Shown: positions 47,838-58,277 of the stretch, piece after piece | How positions within the stretch are numbered: the first letter of the stretch is position 1 | Layout of the letters: every line of letters begins with the position of its first letter | Assembly: GCF_028622115.1 (NCBI RefSeq) | Contig: NZ_CP097263.1 | Location: 5,952,001 to 6,016,000, forward strand | DNA: 64,000 bases | From: Kutzneria chonburiensis | GTDB lineage: Bacteria; Actinomycetota; Actinomycetes; Mycobacteriales; Pseudonocardiaceae | Reading direction: 5' to 3' | The notes under the pieces: model-generated | The model's database searches: none | The model's input: the letters and a program-made list of their open reading frames with translations, nothing else | Told to the model about the DNA's origin: nothing | Program-made: the position numbers and the translations under genes

Positions 47838-49064
47838 ATGCGCAGGATAATGATCGTGGGGGCGGGGCAGTCGGGCCTGTTACTGGCCCTGGGCCTACAG
47901 AAGCACGGATACGACGTGACGGTCGTGGCGGACCGGCACGCGGAGGCGGTGCGGACCGGGCCGATGCTGTCGTGCCAGCTGGTCTTCGGGCCGGCGCTGG
48001 CGCTGGAACGAGAGCTCGGCGTGGACTTCTGGACGGACGAGGTGCCGTTGGTGACGGATGTCTCGTTCACGGCGGCGGCCACGCCCGACGCGAAGGAGCC
48101 GGCGATTGCCTGGACGGCGGGGCTGACCGCGCCGGCGGCCGGGGTGGACCAGCGGCTGCGCATGGCGGCATGGCTGGAGGAATTCGACCGTCGCGGCGGC
48201 GAGATCCGCTACCAGCGGGCGACCGTGGGAGACATCGACGAATTCGCCCGGGAATTCGATCTGGTCGTGGTCGCGGCGGGTCGCGGCGAGCAGTTCGAGC
48301 GGCTGTTCCCACGGAATGACGAGCAGTCGCCCTACCTCGAGCCGCAGCGCTTCCTCTCGCCGATCTACGTGCGCCTGCCCGACGGCGAAAGCCTGACCTC
48401 GGCCCTGCGGTTCGGCATGGGTCCGGTCGGCGAGATCAGCCTGATCCCCGGCCTGACCTCGGCGGGACCGGTGATGGGCGTCGGCATGTTCGCCGTGCCG
48501 GGCGGGCCGATGGACGTCTGGGCGGACATCCACGACACGGACCAGCATTTCGAGCTGGCCCGCACCCTGATTCGGAAGCATTTCCCGTGGCGGGCGGAGA
48601 TCATCGAGCACGCCGAACCGGCCGGCCCGTTGATGAGCCTGCGGGGCCGCCTGACGCCGATCGTCCGGCACGCGGTCGGCACGCTGCCGTCCGGCGCCCC
48701 GGTGCTCGCTCTCGGCGACACCGCCGTGACCAATGACCCGCTCGGCGGCCAGGGCGGAAACATGGCCGCCCACGCCGCCCGCTCCTACCGGGACGCCATT
48801 GTCGCCCAAGGCGATCGGGCGTTCGACGAGCAGTTCATGCGGTCCGCCTTCGCCCGCTACTGGGCCGTGGCCGAGTTCGCCACCCGATTCAGCAACGACC
48901 TGCTGGCGCCGCCGGCCGAGCACGTCGGCCTGATCCTCAAGACCGCCGAGGCGGTTCCCGAAGTCGGCCGCCGATTCGCCGGGGTCTTCGAGAACCCCAC
49001 GGACTACACCGAGTGGCTCACCGACAAGGACGCCGCCCTGAAGTACCTGCACCGCGTCCGTTAA
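47838..49064 (+). CDS. FAD monooxygenase, styrene/indole monooxygenase StyA-like
   Basis: A 408-residue flavoprotein starting MRRIMIVGAGQSGLLLALGLQ (dinucleotide fold) with the StyA-type segments MLSCQLVFGPAL, GRGEQFERLFPRN and the late FAD site LALGDTAVTNDPLGGQGGN. Relatives epoxidise styrene or oxidise indole using FADH2 from a partner reductase. No StyB-like reductase is nearby. The start at 47838 has GGAAG at 6-7 nt spacing; the ATG at 47832 is too close to it. Confidence 0.87.
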   Translation: MRRIMIVGAGQSGLLLALGLQKHGYDVTVVADRHAEAVRTGPMLSCQLVFGPALALERELGVDFWTDEVPLVTDVSFTAAATPDAKEPAIAWTAGLTAPAAGVDQRLRMAAWLEEFDRRGGEIRYQRATVGDIDEFAREFDLVVVAAGRGEQFERLFPRNDEQSPYLEPQRFLSPIYVRLPDGESLTSALRFGMGPVGEISLIPGLTSAGPVMGVGMFAVPGGPMDVWADIHDTDQHFELARTLIRKHFPWRAEIIEHAEPAGPLMSLRGRLTPIVRHAVGTLPSGAPVLALGDTAVTNDPLGGQGGNMAAHAARSYRDAIVAQGDRAFDEQFMRSAFARYWAVAEFATRFSNDLLAPPAEHVGLILKTAEAVPEVGRRFAGVFENPTDYTEWLTDKDAALKYLHRVR

Positions 49065-49070
49065 GTCGAC

Positions 49071-49125
49071 CCCCACATGCGCTTCCTATGTGGCGTCTGG
49101 TGCCACATAGGAAGCGCATGTGGGG
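49071..49125. terminator. 24-bp perfect hairpin, family A relative
   Basis: Arms 49071-49094 and 49102-49125 are perfectly complementary with a 7-nt loop, followed by AAAAC on the plus strand. It lies 7 bp from both stops of a convergent pair. The outer part (CACATGCGC) is shared with family A at 12921 and 59914. Confidence 0.92.
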
Positions 49126-49132
49126 AAAACGG

Positions 49133-49804
49133 CTACTGGGCGTTGGTGCCGGCGACGACGGGCTTGATTTTCAGGGGCTCCTGGTTGGGCACGTGGGCGG
49201 AGCAGCCCTGGACGTCGCCGGACAGCGGGACGAACGCGGCGGCGGTGTTGTTAGGCGGGTAGACGCGCAGGCCGCGCACGGCGATCGGCTTGCACTGCCC
49301 GGGGTCGTAGACGCCGGGGTTGGTGATGCTCAGCGCGGCCGAAGCGGCCTGGCCGGGCTGGAGCGTGATGGCGGGCATGCTCGCCGAAACCCGGGTGGCC
49401 GGGTCGCCGACCTGGCGGCCGTCGTCACCGGTCACAAAGGACACTCCGGGGTAGGCGGCGATGGTGCACGCGGCCTTGCCGGTGTTGGTGAACACGATCG
49501 GGATGAACGAGTGGCCGGCGCCCGCGTTGCCGCTGCCCGCGGTGACCTTGAGGTTGGCGGTCAGGCACTGGCCGTTGGCCTCGGTCGCGCCACCGGAGCC
49601 GTCCCCCTTGGCGCCAGAAGCCGAGTTGACGCCGTCCGACGGCGAAGAAGCGGCCGTGGTGCTGGTCGCCGTGGGCGAGGAGGACGTGGTCGAGGTGTCG
49701 GACGAGGCGTTGGTCGATCTCGGGCTGCCGCAGGCCGCGGTGAGCAAGCCCACCGCCATGACGCCAGCGACCGCCGCGATACCGAGTGACCTGGTCATGG
49801 ACAT
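49133..49804 (-). CDS. DUF4232 lipoprotein
   Basis: A 223-residue lipoprotein (lipobox TAAC near residue 24) with a long Ser/Thr linker and a DUF4232 domain: CLTANLKVTAGSGNAGAGHSF, VFTNTGKAACTIAAYPGVSF, and LQPGQAASAALSITN, with four conserved Cys. The family is common and uncharacterised in actinomycetes. GGAGG lies 4 nt before the first ATG and 10 nt before a second. Confidence 0.87.
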   Translation of the reverse strand: MSMTRSLGIAAVAGVMAVGLLTAACGSPRSTNASSDTSTTSSSPTATSTTAASSPSDGVNSASGAKGDGSGGATEANGQCLTANLKVTAGSGNAGAGHSFIPIVFTNTGKAACTIAAYPGVSFVTGDDGRQVGDPATRVSASMPAITLQPGQAASAALSITNPGVYDPGQCKPIAVRGLRVYPPNNTAAAFVPLSGDVQGCSAHVPNQEPLKIKPVVAGTNAQ

Positions 49805-49859
49805 TCGCCTCCAGTCGTACTCAGCGTTTCGAGTACCCGTTGAGAGGACGTGTGACACC

Positions 49860-51032
49860 TCAGGTGGTTGCGTGAGCCCGACAGAGCACGGCGGTTGGGG
49901 TGTGACCGATCCTCGTGAGCACGACGGTGCCCTCGGCGTCACCGGAAAGCTTGAGCCGAGGTCGCAGGGTGTTGGGATCCACGTTAAGGCCTCTAACCAG
50001 GATCTCCAGTCGCCCGATCCGGTGGCGTCGCAGCGTCGCCCGCAACGCCTTCTCGCTGTAGTGGCCGTGTTCCAGCACCTCGAACGCCCTGATGCCGGGC
50101 GGCGGCGTGTCGCCGGTCAGGTAGGCGATATGGGGGTCCAGCTGGGCCAGACCGTGCCGGGCCGCGTAGTGGCGGACGAGGCCGGCCCGCACCACGGCGC
50201 CGTCGGGATCGACGATCCAGCGGCCGACGGGGGTGACCGGGCAGTCGTCGCCGTCGTCGGAAGTGATCGTCCACTCGGGACCGTTCGTGCGCAGAACCGT
50301 TGCCCGCCTGGACACTGTGGCCAATGACCCGGTCCACAGACAGGCCTCCCGCACCTGGCCGTCCAACGAGACGAGCTCGACCTCGTCAGCCCAGGGCGCC
50401 GCGTCGAAGTCCATGCCGGGCGAGCACTTCACTGCCAGCTCCCGGCCGCGATAGGCGTCGACGAGGTCGTCCAGCGGCGGCACGAGATCGCCGGCACGCC
50501 ACTTGCGCTGCCCGGCGGTGTCCCGGCGCGCCGGATCCGCGACGACGACGGTGTCCCTCGTGGACGGTCTCAAGGCGTCGGCTCGAACCAGCAACGGATC
50601 GACGCCGGCCACGGATGCGTTGTGGCGGGCCATCTTCAGCCGGATCATGTCCACATCGGACCCGACGCAACGATTCGCGACACGGGCGACCACGGTCAGG
50701 TCGGCGCCGATCGAGCACGTCACATCGTGCACGTCACGACCGCGAAGCCGACGAGCCCGATGCTCGGCGACCGGCGACGGGGTGGCCTGCTGGAGGGCGG
50801 CATCGGTGAACAGCCATTCGTCCGAAGAGGACAGCTTGGCCACGGCCTTTCGGCGCAGCACAGCCGTTTCCAGCACGGCCGCGGCGAACTCCGGCACGAT
50901 CCGGCGGGCGGCGGCCACATCGGCCAGCCGCGAGGCCGCGGTCAGCGGCAGCGCGCCGACCTCGGCCAGCGCGGACCGGCCCGCCGCCGACGTCAGGAAG
51001 GCGACGTCGGCGGCGGAGAACTCATACCCCAC
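49860..51032 (-). CDS. THUMP-like-domain SAM methyltransferase
   Basis: A 390-residue class I methyltransferase: DVTCSIGADLTVVARVA (motif I), GSDVDMIRLKMARHN, and VVVADPARR in place of the usual catalytic DPP(F/Y). The C-terminal part (RRHRIGRLEILVRGLNVDPNTLRPRLKLSG) is the THUMP-like domain found in this actinobacterial family. A nucleic-acid substrate, probably tRNA or rRNA, is inferred. It overlaps the next methyltransferase by 11 nt. Confidence 0.86.
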   Translation of the reverse strand: MGYEFSAADVAFLTSAAGRSALAEVGALPLTAASRLADVAAARRIVPEFAAAVLETAVLRRKAVAKLSSSDEWLFTDAALQQATPSPVAEHRARRLRGRDVHDVTCSIGADLTVVARVANRCVGSDVDMIRLKMARHNASVAGVDPLLVRADALRPSTRDTVVVADPARRDTAGQRKWRAGDLVPPLDDLVDAYRGRELAVKCSPGMDFDAAPWADEVELVSLDGQVREACLWTGSLATVSRRATVLRTNGPEWTITSDDGDDCPVTPVGRWIVDPDGAVVRAGLVRHYAARHGLAQLDPHIAYLTGDTPPPGIRAFEVLEHGHYSEKALRATLRRHRIGRLEILVRGLNVDPNTLRPRLKLSGDAEGTVVLTRIGHTPTAVLCRAHATT

Positions 51033-51993
51033 CCGGCTTGGTCCCGGTCACCAGCACGTTGTAGAACAGCTCCCGCGGCATCACCTTGGACAGCACGTTC
51101 TCGTCCAGCCAGGACAGCCGCTGCCAGCCCTTGTAGGCGAACATCGCCCAGCCCCAGCCCAGCTTCTCGCGCGGGACCGCCGCCTCGAACGTACGCACCG
51201 GCCAGCCGAACAGCGCCGCCGACAGCTCCTCGGTAACGGCTTTGACGTTACGCGCGCCGGCCGCTCGCGCCGTGCGCTCCAGGTCGGCCGGGTCGAAGGT
51301 GTGGATGTCGACGACGGCCTCCAGCGCCGCCGCGCGCGAGGACTCGTCCAGCTCCTCCTGCGGCCGCCGCCACGAGTTCAGCGGCTCCAACCTGGTCAGG
51401 TTGGTGGTCAGCCACCAGGTGAGCTGGCCCAGCTTGCGGGCGTAGAAGTCGCCGATCTTGGTCGGCTCGCCGGCGAACACGAACCGCCCGCCCGGCTTGA
51501 GCACCCGCAGCACCTCGGCCAGCGCGGCCTGCACGTCCGGGATGTGGTGCAGCACCGCGTGCCCCACGACCAGGTCGAACGTGTTGTCGTCGTACGGGAT
51601 GCGCTCGGCGTCGGCCACCCGGCCGTCCACGTCGAGGCCCAGGTTCTCGGCGTTGCGCAGGGCCACCTGCACCATGCCCGGCGACAGGTCGGTCACCGAG
51701 CCCTGCTTGGCCACCCCGCCCTGCATCAGGTTGAGCAGGAAGAACCCGGTGCCGCTGCCCAGCTCCAGCGCCCGGCCGTAGGGCCAGCCGCGGTCGCCCG
51801 CCACGGCCCGGAACCGGCCGGTGGCGTACTCGATGCAGCGCTCGTCGTAGGAGATGGACCACTTCTCGTCGTAGGTGCCCGCCTCCCAGTCGTGGTAGAG
51901 GACGTTGGCCAGCTTGGGGTCGTCCCAGGCGGCCTGCACCTGCTCCTCGGTGGCGTGCGGGTTGGGGGCAGGGTCCTGCACGTCACTTGCCAC
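51022..51993 (-). CDS. Class I SAM methyltransferase
   Basis: A 323-residue methyltransferase: ALELGSGTGFFLLNLMQ (motif I), VTDLSPGM, VVGHAVLHHIPDVQAALAEVLRVLKPGGRFVFAGEP. Its length and the C-terminal extension (REKLGWGWAMFAYKGWQRLSWLDENVLS) suggest a lipid or small-molecule acceptor. The GTG start overlaps the enoyl-CoA hydratase by 11 nt and both are cotranscribed with the THUMP-like enzyme. Confidence 0.86.
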   Translation of the reverse strand: MASDVQDPAPNPHATEEQVQAAWDDPKLANVLYHDWEAGTYDEKWSISYDERCIEYATGRFRAVAGDRGWPYGRALELGSGTGFFLLNLMQGGVAKQGSVTDLSPGMVQVALRNAENLGLDVDGRVADAERIPYDDNTFDLVVGHAVLHHIPDVQAALAEVLRVLKPGGRFVFAGEPTKIGDFYARKLGQLTWWLTTNLTRLEPLNSWRRPQEELDESSRAAALEAVVDIHTFDPADLERTARAAGARNVKAVTEELSAALFGWPVRTFEAAVPREKLGWGWAMFAYKGWQRLSWLDENVLSKVMPRELFYNVLVTGTKPGGV

Positions 51994-52762
51994 TGAACTT
52001 CGCCTTTCCCGGACCGTTCTCGATGAACGACTGCATGCCGGCGCGCTGGTCCTCGGTCGCGAACAGGGCCGCGAACAGGTGGCTCTCCAGCTTGAGGCCG
52101 CTGGCCAGGTCGCCGTCAAGACCGCCGTCGATGGCCGCCTTGGCCGCCGCCAGGGCCAGGGCCGGGCCCTCGACGAACTGCGAGGCCCAGCGCTTGGCCG
52201 CCTCGAACACGTCGTCCGGGGCGACGACCTCGTCGACCATGCCGATGGCCAGCGCCTCGTCGGCCGCCACGAACCGGCCGGTGTAGATCAGGTCCTTGGC
52301 CTTGCTCGGGCCGACCAGGCGGGCCAGCCGCTGCGTGCCGCCCATGCCCGGGATGATGCCGAGCAGCATCTCCGGCTGGCCCACCTTGGCGTTGTCGCCG
52401 GCGATCCGCCGGTCGCAGCACAGGGCCAGCTCGAAGCCGCCGCCGAGGGCGTAGCCGGTGATCGCGGCCACCGTCGGCTTGGGGATCTCGGCCACCGCGC
52501 CGACCGCCGAGGACAGCTGCTGGGCCCGGGTCGCCATCTCGGCGTAGGACAGCGTGGCCATCTCCTTGATGTCCGCGCCGGCCGCGAACACCTTCTGCCC
52601 GCCGTAGACGATCACCGCACGCACGTCGTCGCGCCGGGACGCCTCCGCCGACGCGGCCCGGATCTCCTCCTGGACCTGCATGTTCAGCGCGTTCATCGGC
52701 GGCCGCTCCAGGCGGATGACACCGATCCCGCCGTCCACCTCTAGCCGGACGAACTCAGCCAT
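51983..52762 (-). CDS. Enoyl-CoA hydratase
   Basis: A 259-residue crotonase-fold enzyme. The oxyanion pieces KVFAAGADIKEMA and ALGGGFELALCCD and the catalytic glutamates in GGFELA and QPEMLLGIIPGMGGTQRL are present. It hydrates trans-2-enoyl-CoA in beta-oxidation. It is first in the operon with two methyltransferases. Confidence 0.93.
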   Translation of the reverse strand: MAEFVRLEVDGGIGVIRLERPPMNALNMQVQEEIRAASAEASRRDDVRAVIVYGGQKVFAAGADIKEMATLSYAEMATRAQQLSSAVGAVAEIPKPTVAAITGYALGGGFELALCCDRRIAGDNAKVGQPEMLLGIIPGMGGTQRLARLVGPSKAKDLIYTGRFVAADEALAIGMVDEVVAPDDVFEAAKRWASQFVEGPALALAAAKAAIDGGLDGDLASGLKLESHLFAALFATEDQRAGMQSFIENGPGKAKFSGK

Positions 52763-52824
52763 CTGTCCTCCTCGACATCCAGGCCCGCAGGCTACCCGCC
52801 GGTAGCACCCCGGGTTGAGGTTGG

Positions 52825-52867
52825 GAACGGACCATTCCTCAACTCGGAGTTTTGGAAAGGTCCGTTC
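52825..52867 (-). terminator. Hairpin after the ABC ATPase gene
   Basis: GAACGGACCATTCC (52825-52838) and GGAAAGGTCCGTTC (52854-52867) pair at 13 of 14 positions, with AACTC/GAGTT pairing inside. It is 18 bp past the ATPase stop. Confidence 0.8.
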
Positions 52868-52884
52868 ACACCTTGACCGCGTGG

Positions 52885-53700
52885 TCAGGCAGTGGTCCGG
52901 CGGCGGGCGAAGAAGCGGTTGCCGGCCCGGTCCAGCTCCAGGTCCTGGCCGAAGGTCGCGGACAGGTTCTCGGCCGTGATCACGTCGTCGATCAGGCCCT
53001 GCGCGACCACGCCGCCCTCGCGCAGCAGCAGCCCGTGGGTGAAGCCCGGCGGGATCTCCTCGACGTGGTGCGTGACCAGGACCATGGCCGGCGCGTCCGG
53101 GTCGTAGGCGAACTCGGACAGCCGGGCCACCAGGTCCTCCCGGCCGCCCAGGTCCAGGCCCGCGGCCGGCTCGTCCAGCAGCAGCATCTCCGGGTCGGTC
53201 ATCAGCGCCCGCGAGATCAGCGTGCGCTTGCGCTCGCCCTCCGACAGCGTGCCGAACATGCGCTCGGCCAGGTGCTTGATGCCCAGCGCGGCCAGCAGCT
53301 CCTCGGCCCGCCCGGTGTCCACGGTGTCGTACTGCTCGCGCCAGCGGCCGATGACGCCGTAGCCGGCGCTGACGACCACGTCCAGCACCTTCTCCTCCGG
53401 CGGCACCCGGCCGGCCAGCGCCGACGAGCACACGCCGATTCTGGGGCGCAGCTCGAACACGTCGGTGCGGCCCAGCTTCTCGCCGAGCACGTGCACCGAC
53501 CCCGTCGTCGGGTGCATCTCGGCCCCGGCCAGCCGCAGCAGCGTGGTCTTGCCGGCCCCGTTCGGGCCGAGCACCACCCACCGCTCGTCCAGCTCGACCC
53601 GCCAGTCGATGCCGCGCACCAGGGTGGTCCTGCCGCGCCGCACGCTGACCTTCTCCATCGCCACGACGAGATCGACATCCGCACTGATCGGCTCGGTCAC
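52885..53700 (-). CDS. ABC transporter ATP-binding protein
   Basis: A stand-alone ATPase with Walker A GPNGAGKTTLL, signature LSEGERKRTLISRAL, Walker B MLLLDEPAAGLDLGG and the H-loop VTHHVEEIPPG. The sequence is of the ModF-like type with no permease beside it. I place the start at the GTG before TEPISAD; a GTG 13 codons upstream is possible. It is divergent from glgX. Confidence 0.87.
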   Translation of the reverse strand: MTEPISADVDLVVAMEKVSVRRGRTTLVRGIDWRVELDERWVVLGPNGAGKTTLLRLAGAEMHPTTGSVHVLGEKLGRTDVFELRPRIGVCSSALAGRVPPEEKVLDVVVSAGYGVIGRWREQYDTVDTGRAEELLAALGIKHLAERMFGTLSEGERKRTLISRALMTDPEMLLLDEPAAGLDLGGREDLVARLSEFAYDPDAPAMVLVTHHVEEIPPGFTHGLLLREGGVVAQGLIDDVITAENLSATFGQDLELDRAGNRFFARRRTTA

Positions 53701-53768
53701 GAGCCCATTGTTCACAACCCGCCGGACGTGGCCTGGCACCGGGGCACCAGGTCGGGGAAGATCGCGAC

Positions 53769-55910
<2,142 letters not shown>

Positions 55911-55920
55911 CTTCGGCCTA

Positions 55921-55965
55921 CGTGAGTGGCTCATTTGGCTTCCAGGGCCAACTGAGCCACTCACG
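55921..55965. terminator. Family C gene-end palindrome, copy 1
   Basis: Arms 55921-55939 and 55947-55965 pair at 18 of 19 positions with a 7-nt loop, 10 bp past the glgX stop. The inner 41 bp match 62683-62723 at 35 positions. Confidence 0.87.
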
Positions 55966-55992
55966 GAGTCCCGACTCAATACGATTCGTCGC

Positions 55993-56640
55993 ATGGCCTC
56001 CAGCGACGACGCCCCGAGAGTGTTTCAGCCCCTACCCGGCCGTACCGTCGACCGCTCCGCCGCGTATCACGCCTTGCTACGGGAGCTGCTCTCCCTCGTC
56101 GGTGCAGAGGCTCCGGCCGACGACGAGCCCCGCTGGCAGGATCGGGCCCGCCTGGCGGTCAGAAAGGCCGTCAAAGCCCGCACGGTGCAGGGGCCCGTTC
56201 CCGAGGAATGGTTCGAGCCGATGATGCGGGCGACCGTGCACGAGCCCGACCCCAGCTTCGTCGGTCATCTCGTCGTACCCGCCGTGGCCGCCTGGGGTCT
56301 GCGCCCGGTCCTGCTCGCGCTGCTCGATCACCTCGACAACGGCACCCCCGCCGACGTCGCCGGCGTGGCCCGCGCCTGGTACCACACCGGCGGGGCACCG
56401 GAAGCCGAGCATGAGGCCTCCCGCGACCTCTACCGCCGGTACCAGCACACCGCTTTACGCCGCTTCGTCACCCTCGACGACCTCGACGCGCGCCGATGCC
56501 TGCTGCCCGGCCTGCGGCTCCAGCACCGATCCTTTCCTCCCGACATGCACGAGCTGGTCGACCAGGCCGTGCACCTCGCCCGCACGTCCGACGACGACTA
56601 CCTCCGCCACCGAGTGGAAATCCAGACCCGGCTCACGTGA
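55993..56640 (+). CDS. Conserved hypothetical protein
   Basis: A 215-residue mostly helical soluble protein (RLAVRKAVKARTVQGP, HELVDQAVHLARTSDDDYLRHRVEI). No family is recognised. It starts 27 bp after the glgX terminator hairpin and no strong ribosome site is visible. Confidence 0.65.
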   Translation: MASSDDAPRVFQPLPGRTVDRSAAYHALLRELLSLVGAEAPADDEPRWQDRARLAVRKAVKARTVQGPVPEEWFEPMMRATVHEPDPSFVGHLVVPAVAAWGLRPVLLALLDHLDNGTPADVAGVARAWYHTGGAPEAEHEASRDLYRRYQHTALRRFVTLDDLDARRCLLPGLRLQHRSFPPDMHELVDQAVHLARTSDDDYLRHRVEIQTRLT

Positions 56641-56797
56641 CGGCGTGCCACGACTCCGCTGAAACCCGGCGCACGTGGTCCAACGGCCGCCGAGCCGACT
56701 TCCGGTGTGCCGACTTGCCCGGGGTCGGGCCGCATCGACCTCACCGAACCGACCCCCACGCACCAATACGGACCGAAAACACAGCCCACCCACCGCC

Positions 56798-56836
56798 TGT
56801 GGACAACCCGGCGAGCTGCCCTCAGGCTGTGGATAG
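56798..56836 (+). other. Two DnaA-box-like sites
   Basis: TGTGGACAA (56798-56806) and TGTGGATAG (56828-56836) are in the same orientation, starts 30 bp apart. They read TTGTCCACA and CTATCCACA on the other strand, against the DnaA consensus TTATCCACA (TTGTCCACA is common in Streptomyces). They lie in the 197-bp gap between convergent genes. Confidence 0.4.
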
Positions 56837-56837
56837 G

Positions 56838-57638
56838 TCAGAGTTGGCCCAGGTAGAAGCGCAGGCCCTGGTCGTCGACGCAGTCCGAGGTGATGCCGTA
56901 CGGCATCTGCACGGGGTCGGTGGCGGTGCCGCCGGCAGCACGGACCCGGGCGACGGCGGCGGCCACGTCGGAGACGGCGTACATGGGCAGGACGGCGGAC
57001 TCGGGGTGCCCGCCCTGGAGGCCGAACATGGGGTGCGGGCCCTGGACCTGCCAGCCGTCGGCAACGGAGCCGGGGGTGAACGACCAGCCGAAGACGGAGC
57101 CGTAGAAGTCCCGGGCGGCGGCGGAGTCGGCGCAGAACATGGTCAGGTAGACGATCTCGCCGTCGGCCGACGAAGCGGGCCGGGCGACGGGACCGGACTG
57201 GTGCAGCGCGAAGCGCAAGCCCTGGTTGTCGACGCATTCGGCGGACAGGCCGTAGGGCTCCTCGACAGCGGGCGAAGCGGTGCCGCCGGCGGCCCGGACG
57301 CGTTCGGCAGCGGCCTCGATGTCGGAGACGGCGTGGCTGAGGAACGTCGTCCGGTACGAAGCGGCGGACCACAGGCCGAGGTGCTGGGACAGGCCCTGCA
57401 CACGACGCCCGTCGGCGTCGATCCGCCAGCCGAGCACGGACGAGTAGAAGGCACCGGCACGGGCGGCGTCGGGCGACCACACGGACGCGTAGACGACGTC
57501 ACCCTGAACGGCAGTGGCAGGCATGGTTCCTCCAGTCAGGAAAGCGGCCTCGAGCAGGGCACGAAGCCGAGCGGCGAAGCGCGGGTCGGGATCGGCCGGC
57601 ACGACGGGCTCGAGCAGGTCCTCGAACGGATCGCTCAT
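56838..57638 (-). CDS. Two-domain VOC protein with N-terminal sigma-partner segment
   Basis: Two tandem VOC/glyoxalase domains (about 45-150 and 155-265), each with a WSxxFYSSVxGW type core and an ADGxxxRVRAAGG type helix. The first 40 residues (DPFEDLLEPVVPADPDPRFAARLRALLEAA) form an added segment typical of VOC proteins paired with ECF sigma factors. Its ATG overlaps the sigma factor stop by 4 nt. It may sense a small molecule and modulate that sigma factor. Confidence 0.87.
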   Translation of the reverse strand: MSDPFEDLLEPVVPADPDPRFAARLRALLEAAFLTGGTMPATAVQGDVVYASVWSPDAARAGAFYSSVLGWRIDADGRRVQGLSQHLGLWSAASYRTTFLSHAVSDIEAAAERVRAAGGTASPAVEEPYGLSAECVDNQGLRFALHQSGPVARPASSADGEIVYLTMFCADSAAARDFYGSVFGWSFTPGSVADGWQVQGPHPMFGLQGGHPESAVLPMYAVSDVAAAVARVRAAGGTATDPVQMPYGITSDCVDDQGLRFYLGQL

Positions 57639-58162
57639 CGGGTGCCCTCCTCTCGGCGCTGGTATCGGGCACGAAAGGCGCCACGGGCCCGGACGAGCAG
57701 CGCCTCGGTGGCGTGCACGGTCCGGTCGAGGCACCGGGCCACCTCGGGCACGGGCAGCCCGTCGAGGTAGCGAAGGGTGAGCACGGACCGGTGCTGCGCG
57801 GACAGCTCGGCGAGAACCTCCCGCGCCAGCAAGGCATCCAGCCGCTCATCCCACGGATCGTCACGGGAAACGGCGTAGCCGCCGAGGACCCGCAGTCCCC
57901 GCCGCTCGCGTTCGGCCCGCCGCCAGTGGTCGACGAGCTTGTGCCGGGCGACTCCGATCAGCCAACTAGTGCTGACCTCGGAGACGTTGCCGCGCCGGCA
58001 GGAGTCCATGGCCGCCAGGAACACCTCGGTGGTCAGGTCCTCGGCGACCGGCCGCTGCCCGCACCGGCCCAGCAGGTAGCCGTATACCTGGGGCAGCGCC
58101 TGTTCGTACAGCTCGAGCAGGGTGAGCCCCGGGTCCGGCCGCACCCCGGACGGTTGGTTCAT
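57635..58162 (-). CDS. ECF RNA polymerase sigma factor
   Basis: A 175-residue sigma-70 family ECF factor. Region 2 (QALPQVYGYLLGRCGQRPVAEDLTTEVFLAAMD, ending HKLVDHWR) and region 4 (LSAQHRSVLTLRYLDGLPVPEVARCLDRTVHATEALLVRAR) are both present. No anti-sigma gene follows; a VOC protein takes that place. It is divergent from a large hypothetical gene. Confidence 0.93.
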   Translation of the reverse strand: MNQPSGVRPDPGLTLLELYEQALPQVYGYLLGRCGQRPVAEDLTTEVFLAAMDSCRRGNVSEVSTSWLIGVARHKLVDHWRRAERERRGLRVLGGYAVSRDDPWDERLDALLAREVLAELSAQHRSVLTLRYLDGLPVPEVARCLDRTVHATEALLVRARGAFRARYQRREEGTR

Positions 58163-58277
58163 GCCTACTCATCGTTCCGGCTCGGTGAACTCCGACGAAA
58201 AAAACCACTCTTCACGGGGAGCGACCGTTCGTGCACGGCCAGCGCACAGCACTGGTCACCTCTGACACGATGACGCC

